Below the pieces are notes generated by a model. The model was not told the DNA's origin, made no database searches, and saw only the letters and a program-made list of their open reading frames with translations. Position numbers and translations under genes: made by a program. Below are positions 56,554-64,000 of a stretch of 64,000 nt of DNA, piece by piece. Each line of letters starts with the position of its first letter. Positions within the stretch are counted from its first letter, which is position 1. Source of the DNA: Polynucleobacter rarus (lineage in GTDB: Bacteria > Pseudomonadota > Gammaproteobacteria > Burkholderiales > Burkholderiaceae); the NCBI RefSeq assembly GCF_003072505.1, contig NZ_NTGB01000001.1, positions 2,483,622 through 2,547,621 of the forward strand, read 5' to 3'.

Positions 56554-57345
56554 ATGTTTAATAGAAAAATAACCTCAGAATCCTTTGATGATTCACTTGA
56601 AGATTTTGAAGACCTTCTTCATGATCCCCTTTTAACTAGAGATTTATCAAATAAATCAATTACTAATGATTCTAGCTCTGTTGATTTAGATACTGGAGAA
56701 ATACTTCGCCCCCAGAGTCAAGAGTCAATTACGAATGCAAGAAAACGGACAGCACCCCCTCCTAAAATCGCGCCATCAACCCAAGCTAAAGGGAATGAAA
56801 TTTTTAAATCCCCAATATTATTTTTATTACCTATCGGAACTAGTCTAATTTTGACTGTTATTACCTGCCTGATTGGATACTTTTTTTATACCAATACGGT
56901 TACAACACTTTCTTTGCAAATTGAGAAGACTGCAGAAAAGCTAACTAATCTCAATAATTTGGTTATTGAACTTCAAACATCCATTGCAACTTTAGAAGAT
57001 TCTGATGAGGTTTTGGCACAGTTAGAGAGCTTATCAATTGGTCTTGAGGATGTCGAGGGTGCATTACAAAATCATCTTCAAACTTCCAAACATCCCTCCC
57101 AATTACCTGTTGTCAAAAAATCATCGCCCCTTGATAGTCTTAAAACTGTCGCGTATTTGGGGTTTTATGGTAACTACGCTCAACCCGTTGCGATCATTAG
57201 TATTAAGGACGAAAAAAAAGAACTGCAAACTGGTCAAGTCATTATTGATTCTTGGCAAATAAATGCGATACACCCAACGCATATTACTGTTTCTCACACG
57301 GGTGGAATGACTCAAAACATCTCTAGGAAGAAATCTTTATTTTGA
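56554..57345 (+). CDS. membrane protein with coiled coil and PilP/GspC-like C-terminal domain
   Basis: A 263-residue protein with an acidic cytoplasmic N terminus (about 1-85), one membrane helix at about 86-113 (FLLPIGTSLILTVITCLIGYFF), a coiled coil (about 120-170), and a small C-terminal beta domain (AYLGFYGNYAQPVAIISI, LQTGQVIIDSWQINAI, THITVSHTGG). That domain has the look of the HR domain of PilP/GspC, which docks on secretins. The next gene, started by overlap, is a secretin. It stands where pilMNOP usually lie and may merge their jobs. Homology is inferred from pattern only. Confidence 0.55.
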   Translation: MFNRKITSESFDDSLEDFEDLLHDPLLTRDLSNKSITNDSSSVDLDTGEILRPQSQESITNARKRTAPPPKIAPSTQAKGNEIFKSPILFLLPIGTSLILTVITCLIGYFFYTNTVTTLSLQIEKTAEKLTNLNNLVIELQTSIATLEDSDEVLAQLESLSIGLEDVEGALQNHLQTSKHPSQLPVVKKSSPLDSLKTVAYLGFYGNYAQPVAIISIKDEKKELQTGQVIIDSWQINAIHPTHITVSHTGGMTQNISRKKSLF

Positions 57346-58448
57346 AATATATATTTTGTTTGATCTTATTGTGGGTTATTTTACCGAGTAGCAACACACT
57401 TGCTAATGAAAATAGCGTTCAAAGTGCTAGCCAAAAGTTATTACCCAATCATCCTATTCAAATGAATTTTGATGATATTTCAATCAGTGATTCTTTCCGT
57501 CTATTAGCAAAACTTGGAAATATTGAAATGATTGGTCTCGAAAAGATTCAGGGGCGTTGCTCTGTTCAGTTTAATAACATTCCGTGGGAAGTTGCCTTTG
57601 CTTATTTGCTTGCTAATCATGGTTTATCTTCCTTTAAACATGAAAATTTAGTGATTATTGGCACCCCAAAAGAATTACAAGAGATTAAAAATTACTTTCC
57701 AAAGTCTTTAATTCAAGCAAGCTCTTCAAAATCACAACAAGTGCTTATTGAAGCACGTATTGTGGAAGCGGATTATCGATTCGCTAGAAATTTAGGTGTA
57801 AAGCTGGGGTATCAACATCCAGAAGGCTCCAAAATTCAAGGGAAATTATCATCTGACTTATCCGCAAACGGTCTAAATGGTTTTGATTCACCTATTGCTG
57901 CTATTACGATGTTAAAAAAGGGGGTATTACCTTTTCTAGATTTTGAATTATCTGCACTTGAATCAGATGGTCAAGGCAATATTATTGCTAATCCAAGAAT
58001 TGTTACAGCCAATAAAACCTTAGCAACTATCGAGCAGGGGACTGAGCTTCCCTATCAATCTAGTAGCAAAGAAGGTGCTAAGGTTCAATTTAGGAAAGCA
58101 AATTTAAAGTTAGAGGTCCTTCCAACCATTGAAGATCAACATATTCTTCTTGATGTAGAAATCAGTAAAGATTCCATTGGTATGAAAACCGAACAAGGAT
58201 TTGCAATTAATACTAAACATCTAAAATCTCAAATCTTAGTTGAAGATGGTGGTACGGTAGTTATTGGTGGGATTTATTTACAGACAGAACGCGAAGACAT
58301 TGTCAAAATTCCGTTACTGGGAGATATTCCTTATTTTGGAAAGTTTTTTCAACATCAAACCAAGTTAAAGGATAAGACGGAGTTATTGGTTTTTTTAACT
58401 CCATCCCTTATTGATCACCATGGTAGATACCTAAATAATCCTAAATAA
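57342..58448 (+). CDS. short secretin (PilQ/GspD family)
   Basis: A 368-residue outer-membrane secretin, about half the length of normal PilQ (~700). A signal peptide ([15 protein letters not shown]) is followed by an STN-like domain ([33 protein letters not shown]) and the full secretin domain ([75 protein letters not shown]). AMIN domains and most N-domains are missing. It starts with TTG overlapping the previous stop (TTGA). aroK follows, as behind pilQ elsewhere. Confidence 0.88.
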   Translation: MKYIFCLILLWVILPSSNTLANENSVQSASQKLLPNHPIQMNFDDISISDSFRLLAKLGNIEMIGLEKIQGRCSVQFNNIPWEVAFAYLLANHGLSSFKHENLVIIGTPKELQEIKNYFPKSLIQASSSKSQQVLIEARIVEADYRFARNLGVKLGYQHPEGSKIQGKLSSDLSANGLNGFDSPIAAITMLKKGVLPFLDFELSALESDGQGNIIANPRIVTANKTLATIEQGTELPYQSSSKEGAKVQFRKANLKLEVLPTIEDQHILLDVEISKDSIGMKTEQGFAINTKHLKSQILVEDGGTVVIGGIYLQTEREDIVKIPLLGDIPYFGKFFQHQTKLKDKTELLVFLTPSLIDHHGRYLNNPK

Positions 58449-58504
58449 TCAATTTATTTGGAAGATTTTCTTGTTTCATCAAAACCTTGCGTAAAATTGT
58501 GGTT

Positions 58505-59029
58505 ATGAACTGTATTCCAAATAATATTATCCTCGTAGGTTTGATGGGCGCTGGTAAAACTACCGTCGGTAAAGTCTTAGCAAAAAGACTTGGCAAGGTA
58601 TTTATTGATAGTGATCATGAAATTGAAAAGAGGTGTGGTGTAAAAATCCCTACTATTTTTGAAATGGAGGGGGAGGACGGCTTTCGTAAAAGGGAAGCTT
58701 CTGTCATTAAGGATTTAGTCTCCCTCGATAACATTGTTTTAGCCACTGGCGGTGGAAGTATTTTATTGGCAGAAAATCGTGAAAATCTTAAGCAGTTTGG
58801 CTATGTCATTTATTTGCGGGCCAATCCTCATGACCTATGGCTTCGTACCCGTCATGATAAATCTAGGCCGCTTTTAAATACACCTGATCCCCAAAAGAAA
58901 TTCAAAGAATTATTTGCTATTAGAGATCCGCTTTACACTTCAATCGCTCATCAAATTGTTGATACTGGCAGACCGAATGTCAGTCTACTGACAAACCAAC
59001 TTGTAATGCAACTGGAGTTAATGAATTGA
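58505..59029 (+). CDS. aroK: shikimate kinase
   Basis: About 174 residues from the ATG at 58505; a TTG at 58487 is less likely. Walker [13 protein letters not shown], the DSDHEIE shikimate-binding motif and RKREASVI, then TGGGSIL are intact. It makes shikimate 3-phosphate. Coupled to aroB. Confidence 0.94.
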   Translation: MNCIPNNIILVGLMGAGKTTVGKVLAKRLGKVFIDSDHEIEKRCGVKIPTIFEMEGEDGFRKREASVIKDLVSLDNIVLATGGGSILLAENRENLKQFGYVIYLRANPHDLWLRTRHDKSRPLLNTPDPQKKFKELFAIRDPLYTSIAHQIVDTGRPNVSLLTNQLVMQLELMN

Positions 59030-60108
59030 AAACCTTAAACGTTAGTCTCGGCGATCGCTCTTATCCTATTTTTATTGGTCAAGACCTTTTAGATAACGTA
59101 GATTTATTTTCTCAATTCAAAAGCTCAAGTGCTTCTTTTATTGTCACCAACACTACTGTAGAAGCACTTTATGCTGATCGTTTAGAGGCAAGCCTTCATG
59201 CCAATGGTCAAAAAGTAGTCCGAATTGTTCTCCCAGATGGTGAATCCTATAAGAATTGGGAAACTCTTCAACTTATATTTACTGGCTTATTAGAGTCGAA
59301 TGCTGATCGTAAAGCGACTATTTTTGCCCTTGGTGGCGGGGTAGTCGGTGATATGGCAGGTTTCGCCGCCGCATCTTATATGCGAGGAATTAAGTTCGTA
59401 CAAATCCCAACAACTTTACTTAGTCAGGTAGATTCTTCCGTTGGTGGTAAAACAGGTATTAACCATCCTCTTGGCAAAAACATGATTGGGGCGTTTTATC
59501 AACCTATCGCAGTCTTGATTGATTTAAAGACTCTGTTGACATTGCCCAAAAGAGAACTTGCTGCTGGCTTAGCGGAGGTAGTTAAACATGGGGCAATTGC
59601 TGACTCTCTCTTTTTAGATTGGATAGAACAAAATGCTCACGGATTAAATCACTATGATCTCAATTGTCTCGAGCACGTAGTAATAAGGTCTTGTGAGATC
59701 AAATCCGAGGTTGTAGCTCAAGATGAAAAAGAGAGTGGTGTACGTGCTCACCTTAATTTTGGACATACTTTTGGACATGCGATTGAAACCGGCATGGGTT
59801 ATGGTGAATGGTTACACGGGGAAGCGGTTGGTTGCGGAATGGCAATTGCGGCCGAATTGTCTCAGCAATTAGGCTATCTATCGATAGATGATAGAAATCG
59901 ACTAACGCGTATCATCCAAACTCTTCATTTACCAACAGAAGCTCCTCAATGGGACACGTCCCGTTATTTATCTTATATGTCCCATGATAAAAAGGCTGAG
60001 TCTGGTCAAATTAAATATATTGTTCTTGAAAAACTAGGACAAGCAAAAGTTCAAAAATTATCAGACGATATAGTTATACCTGCTTTAAAGGCCTGCGGAG
60101 CACTTTAA
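59026..60108 (+). CDS. aroB: 3-dehydroquinate synthase
   Basis: A 360-residue NAD- and metal-dependent enzyme. [38 protein letters not shown] and [11 protein letters not shown] are diagnostic. It starts with TTG overlapping the aroK stop (TTGA), with GGAG before it. Confidence 0.95.
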   Translation: MKTLNVSLGDRSYPIFIGQDLLDNVDLFSQFKSSSASFIVTNTTVEALYADRLEASLHANGQKVVRIVLPDGESYKNWETLQLIFTGLLESNADRKATIFALGGGVVGDMAGFAAASYMRGIKFVQIPTTLLSQVDSSVGGKTGINHPLGKNMIGAFYQPIAVLIDLKTLLTLPKRELAAGLAEVVKHGAIADSLFLDWIEQNAHGLNHYDLNCLEHVVIRSCEIKSEVVAQDEKESGVRAHLNFGHTFGHAIETGMGYGEWLHGEAVGCGMAIAAELSQQLGYLSIDDRNRLTRIIQTLHLPTEAPQWDTSRYLSYMSHDKKAESGQIKYIVLEKLGQAKVQKLSDDIVIPALKACGAL

Positions 60109-61238
60109 TGACTCCTCTGGCTCCCTACGCAGCTTCGGTTGAATCGAGTCGAGGACGAGTTCATCAAGAATCCGCGGAACCAACTAATTCTGGGAGAAAT
60201 CCCTTTCAGAGAGATCGTGATCGAATTATTCATTGCGGCGCTTTTCGTCGGCTTGAATATAAAACCCAAGTTTTTTTAAATCATGAGGGTGATCACTTTC
60301 GAACTCGCTTGACGCATAGTTTGGAAGTGGCCCAAATTGGTCGTGCCATTGCCAGAAGATTAAATTTAAACGAAGATTTAGTCGAAGCGATCTGTTTGGC
60401 ACATGATTTAGGTCACACGCCTTTTGGTCATATTGGACAAGATGCCCTGAACGATTGCATGAAAGACCATTTTGGCTTTGAACACAATTTACAAAGTCTT
60501 TGGGTGGTGGATTTTTTGGAAATAAGGTATCCCACTTTTGACGGGTTAAACCTAACTTTTGAGACTAGAGAAGGAATTCTTAAACATCTTTCAAATAACA
60601 ACCTTCAACGTCACCGTCAATGGCTTGGGCAATTAACCCATCAATTTGAAAATCATCTTCAACCGAGTCTGGAAGCTCAACTTGCTAATATCGCTGATCA
60701 AATTGCCTATAACAATCATGACATCGAGGATGGCTTAAGATCTGGATTAATCCATATCGACGATTTACATCAAGTCACCATTTGGCAAAATCAACTCAAT
60801 AAAGTTCGCTCCATTTATCCTACTTTAGATGATCGTAGGCTCAAGCATGAGGTCATTCGGCATATGATTCATTTATTAGTCGATGACTTAGTCAAGAGCT
60901 CCCTAAAACGAATCAATGAGTATCTACCTAACAGTATTGATCAAGTGCGAGGCCTACCGCAGATGATTGGGTTCTCTAATGAGATCATGGAGCAAATGAT
61001 AGAACTGAAGCGGTTTTTGTTTCAGAACCTATATCGACACCCACAAGTGGTCAAAGTAACGGATGAAGCAGCTCAGCAAGTTCGCTTTCTTTTTAAACAT
61101 TACACTCAATTTCCTGAGGAAATTCCGTCTGATTTTTTACTTGGCCAAAATTATGAACCGCATCGTCGCGTTGCTCACTATGTTGCAGGTATGACAGATC
61201 GATTTGCTAAAAAAGAGTTTTTACGATTGAGTCAGTAA
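60108..61238 (+). CDS. dgt: dGTPase-like HD-domain triphosphohydrolase
   Basis: A 376-residue deoxyguanosinetriphosphate triphosphohydrolase-like protein. The HD motif is complete: RTRLTHSLEVAQIGR and HDLGHTPFGHIG, with DIEDGLRSG further on. Its ATG overlaps the aroB stop (TAATG). The same order aroK-aroB-dgt is common in Betaproteobacteria. Confidence 0.95.
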   Translation: MTPLAPYAASVESSRGRVHQESAEPTNSGRNPFQRDRDRIIHCGAFRRLEYKTQVFLNHEGDHFRTRLTHSLEVAQIGRAIARRLNLNEDLVEAICLAHDLGHTPFGHIGQDALNDCMKDHFGFEHNLQSLWVVDFLEIRYPTFDGLNLTFETREGILKHLSNNNLQRHRQWLGQLTHQFENHLQPSLEAQLANIADQIAYNNHDIEDGLRSGLIHIDDLHQVTIWQNQLNKVRSIYPTLDDRRLKHEVIRHMIHLLVDDLVKSSLKRINEYLPNSIDQVRGLPQMIGFSNEIMEQMIELKRFLFQNLYRHPQVVKVTDEAAQQVRFLFKHYTQFPEEIPSDFLLGQNYEPHRRVAHYVAGMTDRFAKKEFLRLSQ

Positions 61239-61265
61239 AAGTTTTAATTTAAAGAAACTCTTTGT

Positions 61266-61658
61266 TTAATTTGTAATTGCTAAATGAGCGATATATCCGG
61301 ATCGATTTTCTCCTGCGGATTTAGCTTTTGCATCCAACCTAGCCAAAACTCTTTTAGGTAAAGATATATTTATTCTTTCAATTTCATCTGACAACAATGC
61401 AGGATTTAACTCTGCAATTGCCCAAATATATCCCTTAAATTCTTTTTTCTTCTGCAAATCAGTAATTAAACTGGGTTTTGGAATCTTTTTACCCGTATCG
61501 AGTGCGAATTCAATCCACAATTCAATTGCTTCTTTTGCGTTTTCTATTGCTTCGTCTATTCCTAAATCAGAGGCAGAAAAACATCCATCTAAGTCCGGTA
61601 CTATAACGCCCCAGGCTAATTTCTCGTTGCCGGGCTCAATTGCAATAGGATATTTCAT
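61266..61658 (-). CDS. hicB: HicB-family antitoxin
   Basis: A 130-residue antitoxin: an RNase-H-like N-terminal domain (WGVIVPDLDGCFSASD, EAIENAKEAIELWIE) and a C-terminal ribbon-helix-helix (RINISLPKRVLARLDAKAKSAGENRSGYIAHLAI). It lies 14 bases after the hicA stop. Confidence 0.93.
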   Translation of the reverse strand: MKYPIAIEPGNEKLAWGVIVPDLDGCFSASDLGIDEAIENAKEAIELWIEFALDTGKKIPKPSLITDLQKKKEFKGYIWAIAELNPALLSDEIERINISLPKRVLARLDAKAKSAGENRSGYIAHLAITN

Positions 61659-61672
61659 ATAATTTCCTTTTT

Positions 61673-61855
61673 TTAGTTAATGCCAGCATTCTTTAATATA
61701 CTTTTAACTAATCCAATACCTAGGTCTTTTTTTGGGTGGGGAACTGTTATGTGACCTACTTTGGATGGATGGATAATGATATGATGTGATCCTTTTGATC
61801 TATTTAATCTCCAACCATCAAGTTCTAATTTTTTGATTAGTTCTTTACTATTCAT
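61673..61855 (-). CDS. hicA: HicA-family mRNA-interferase toxin
   Basis: A 60-residue toxin with a dsRNA-binding-like fold. The catalytic His is in GSHHIIIHP and the sheet ends in GHITVPHPKKDLG. First gene of hicAB. The insert lies between dgt and cyaY. Confidence 0.93.
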   Translation of the reverse strand: MNSKELIKKLELDGWRLNRSKGSHHIIIHPSKVGHITVPHPKKDLGIGLVKSILKNAGIN

Positions 61856-61883
61856 CTTTTAATTATACACATCATACACACAA

Positions 61884-61905
61884 ATTAACAATCATTTTTG
61901 TTAAT
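61884..61905. promoter_or_regulatory. inverted repeat upstream of hicA
   Basis: ATTAACAA (61884) and TTGTTAAT (61898) are perfect inverted arms with a 6-base spacer, 29 bp before the hicA start. It could be the operator bound by HicB or a small hairpin. Confidence 0.5.
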
Positions 61906-61970
61906 CAACTTTAAAAAGTGGGAAGTCTTTATTTTTGTTTAAATGGATTAGAGCAAAAGATTATTATTAA

Positions 61971-62330
61971 TTAAAGAGCTAAATCAACTCCACCTTGCTG
62001 TTTGACGTGCTTGGCTACCGAAGTAAAGAACTCTTCATTCGTCTTGGTGTCTAGCCATAAAGGGGATTTTTTTGTTCCTGACCATCGAAAATGATAACCG
62101 CCCTCTTTTGCTGCTAACCAAAGTTCATGCAATGGGGTTTGGAGATTAATTACAATAACGGTATTGTTTGGAAACTTTATATTCAATACATTACTGCCTT
62201 GTCTTTGGGTGTCAACGTCAAAATCCGTTGTTTCGAAGAGTTTTTCTAAGGCTTGTTCTATTTTGTCGATTGCTTGATTTGCTAATTCTTTAAATTCTGA
62301 ATCTTCAATTTTTTCAATTGGCGTTTGCAT
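61971..62330 (-). CDS. cyaY: CyaY, frataxin-like iron-sulfur assembly protein
   Basis: A 119-residue iron-binding regulator of Fe-S cluster assembly. The acidic helix (QALEKLFETTDFDVDTQ) and the sheet motif NLQTPLHELWLAAKEGGYHF are typical. Divergent from lptM-lysA. Confidence 0.95.
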   Translation of the reverse strand: MQTPIEKIEDSEFKELANQAIDKIEQALEKLFETTDFDVDTQRQGSNVLNIKFPNNTVIVINLQTPLHELWLAAKEGGYHFRWSGTKKSPLWLDTKTNEEFFTSVAKHVKQQGGVDLAL

Positions 62331-62387
62331 GATATATTCAGTCAGCCTTATGTAGTTTTTGCTTCAATTTTTTCCACTAGATAAATA

Positions 62388-62648
62388 ATGAAAAATTCCT
62401 TTAAATCCTATTGTAGTTATTTTTTATTCTTTTTTCTTTGCGCTTGTGGTGTTAAGGGACCTTTATTTTTTCCTCCACCAAGTCCAACGCCAAATATGCC
62501 GAGCAAGCCTGAACCTATCGGTAAAATTTATCCTTTAGAAAAAAATACAACGGTGCCAACTACCCCTTCTTCTCCAATTTCTAATGAACCGAGTCAAAAA
62601 ACTCAACCATCGGATAATATTAAAAACGTTCCAACACCTTTAAAATAA
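62388..62648 (+). CDS. lptM: LptM-like small lipoprotein
   Basis: An 86-residue lipoprotein. The signal ends in FLCACGVKGPLFFPPP, the C-G-x-K-G-P-L-Y/F motif that marks LptM/YifL, which helps LptD assembly. The tail is long, Pro/Ser/Thr-rich and disordered. It stands before lysA, as in most Betaproteobacteria. Confidence 0.9.
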   Translation: MKNSFKSYCSYFLFFFLCACGVKGPLFFPPPSPTPNMPSKPEPIGKIYPLEKNTTVPTTPSSPISNEPSQKTQPSDNIKNVPTPLK

Positions 62649-62655
62649 TAATTCT

Positions 62656-63936
62656 ATGCTTTCACTTCCTCAATTAATTGGTTTTTCTGAGCAAAATGGT
62701 CAATGGTTTGCAGAAAATGTTTCACTTTCTTCCATTGCGCAAGAGTTTGGCACTCCTTGTTATGTTTACTCCAAAAAAGCTTTAACTCATGCCTTTGATG
62801 CTTATGATAAAGCTTGCTTTAGAAAAGATGGTACGCGTCGTGCACGTGTTCATTACGCGATGAAGGCCAATAGTAATTTGGCTATTCTGAATATTTTTTC
62901 TAAACTTGGTACAGGCTTTGACTTGGTTAGTGGAGGTGAGCTGGCTCGTGTGCTTGCAGCAGGTGGCAAGGCTTCAGATTGTGTTTTTTCAGGGGTTGGT
63001 AAATCCCACTCTGAAATTGCTACAGCTCTTAAAGCAGGCGTGAAATGTTTTAATGTGGAATCAATACCTGAACTAACTCGTATTAATGAAATTGCTAGCT
63101 CCCTTCAACTAAAGGCACCCATTTCACTACGCGTCAATCCTGATGTAGATGCTAAAACACATCCTTATATTTCAACGGGTTTAAAAGACAATAAATTTGG
63201 TATTACTTTTGAAGATGTTATTCACACTTACCAAGTTGCTCACCAAATGTCTAATATTCAAATTGTTGGCATTGATTGCCATATTGGATCTCAAATTTTA
63301 GAGATAAGTCCTTTTTTAGATGCTCTTGATCGGGTGTTATCCCTGATTCAGGAATTAAAAACGGTTGGTATTGCGATTCAACATCTTGATATTGGAGGTG
63401 GTTTAGGCATTGACTATGGCGGAGACACTCCCCCAGATATTACAAAGTTTGCAAATACACTGCTTGATCATATTGAGAAATCTGGCTTTACAGACTTAGA
63501 GGTTATTTTCGAACCAGGTAGATCCTTAGTGGGGAATGCTGGTGTACTACTAACACTAGTAGAATATTTGAAACCTGGTGAGACTAAAAATTTTTGTATA
63601 GTTGATGCAGCAATGAATGACTTAATGCGCCCTGCAATGTATGAGGCATTTCATGCAATTGTTCCAATAAACTCAAGCAGTACTGATTCATCCGTATATG
63701 ACGTGGTCGGGCCAGTTTGCGAAACAGGTGATTGGTTAGGTCGAGATCGTAAACTAAGTGTTGTGTCCGGTGATGTTTTGGCAATTTTATCTGCTGGTGC
63801 TTATGGCTTCAGCATGTCGTCCAATTACAATACGCGTCCTAGAGCAGCTGAAGTTATGGTTGACGATATGGTAGTTCATGTCATCCGAGAGCGAGAAACT
63901 CTTGAAAATTTGTATCAGGGTGAACGTATCATTTGA
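62656..63936 (+). CDS. lysA: diaminopimelate decarboxylase
   Basis: A 426-residue PLP enzyme for the last step of lysine synthesis. The PLP lysine is in HYAMKANSN, GIDCHIGSQ and the FEPGRSLVGNAG phosphate-binding motif are present, as is CETGDWLGRDR with the active-site Cys. Confidence 0.96.
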   Translation: MLSLPQLIGFSEQNGQWFAENVSLSSIAQEFGTPCYVYSKKALTHAFDAYDKACFRKDGTRRARVHYAMKANSNLAILNIFSKLGTGFDLVSGGELARVLAAGGKASDCVFSGVGKSHSEIATALKAGVKCFNVESIPELTRINEIASSLQLKAPISLRVNPDVDAKTHPYISTGLKDNKFGITFEDVIHTYQVAHQMSNIQIVGIDCHIGSQILEISPFLDALDRVLSLIQELKTVGIAIQHLDIGGGLGIDYGGDTPPDITKFANTLLDHIEKSGFTDLEVIFEPGRSLVGNAGVLLTLVEYLKPGETKNFCIVDAAMNDLMRPAMYEAFHAIVPINSSSTDSSVYDVVGPVCETGDWLGRDRKLSVVSGDVLAILSAGAYGFSMSSNYNTRPRAAEVMVDDMVVHVIRERETLENLYQGERII

Positions 63937-64000
63937 TTTTTTATTTGATAAGTCTATTTTTGAAATGATTTCTATAAATAACAACGGCCACTTTTAGTGG

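Overview
This window looks like the chromosome of an AT-rich betaproteobacterium of the order Burkholderiales. Polynucleobacter or a close relative with a small, low-GC genome is my best guess. The evidence is gene order and gene types: petABC next to sspAB, the block murA-hisG-hisD...hisE-hinT-tatABC, the mlaFEDACB set, gltBD, aroK-aroB-dgt, a Burkholderiales-type porin, a Bug-type solute receptor and a phasin. The taxon is inferred, not proven.

Layout. 1-390: tail of prmC, then grxD. 580-5120: a phasin gene with two operator-like sites, followed by a catabolic-looking cluster (BKACE enzyme, TetR regulator, Bug receptor, cyclase-family hydrolase). 5270-7434: wreckage, with a beta-barrel fragment, two pieces of a TPR/O-GlcNAc-transferase-like gene and a dead IS3-family element between them. 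7557-14901: a 7.3 kb integrative element in the 3' half of a tRNA-Thr gene. It has a 51 bp direct repeat at its ends, matching integrase arm sites at both ends, a tyrosine integrase, an AlpA-like regulator, a small overlapping ORF, a Toprim primase, a RepA-like helicase, and a cargo operon of two exported proteins plus an HTH protein with a divergent XRE repressor. 14950-24930: housekeeping genes sspBA, petABC, mscL, a Nif3-like gene, an HtrA protease and bioAFD. 25075-27663: a truncated porin, a remnant of another mobile element, and an intact porin. 27924-38971: tatABC, hinT and the histidine pathway ending with murA. Two things break the his run: a RelE/ParE-type toxin-antitoxin pair sits between hisI and hisF, and hisC is on the opposite strand. 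39030-44864: ibaG, an ABC exporter and the Mla phospholipid transport system. 45006-46955: a second cyclase-family protein and an iron-binding protein behind a Fur box. 47228-56448: gltBD, a RAYT-like protein that has lost its HUH histidines, and PBP1A. 56554-61238: a two-gene secretin module, then aroK, aroB and dgt. 61266-63936: hicAB, cyaY, lptM and lysA.

The parts most worth following up are the tRNA-Thr element (replication module and unknown exported cargo), the short secretin pair that stands where pilMNOPQ usually stands, the disturbed his cluster, and the degenerate RAYT with its inverted repeat. Functions come from motif reading and gene order; no database search was run.
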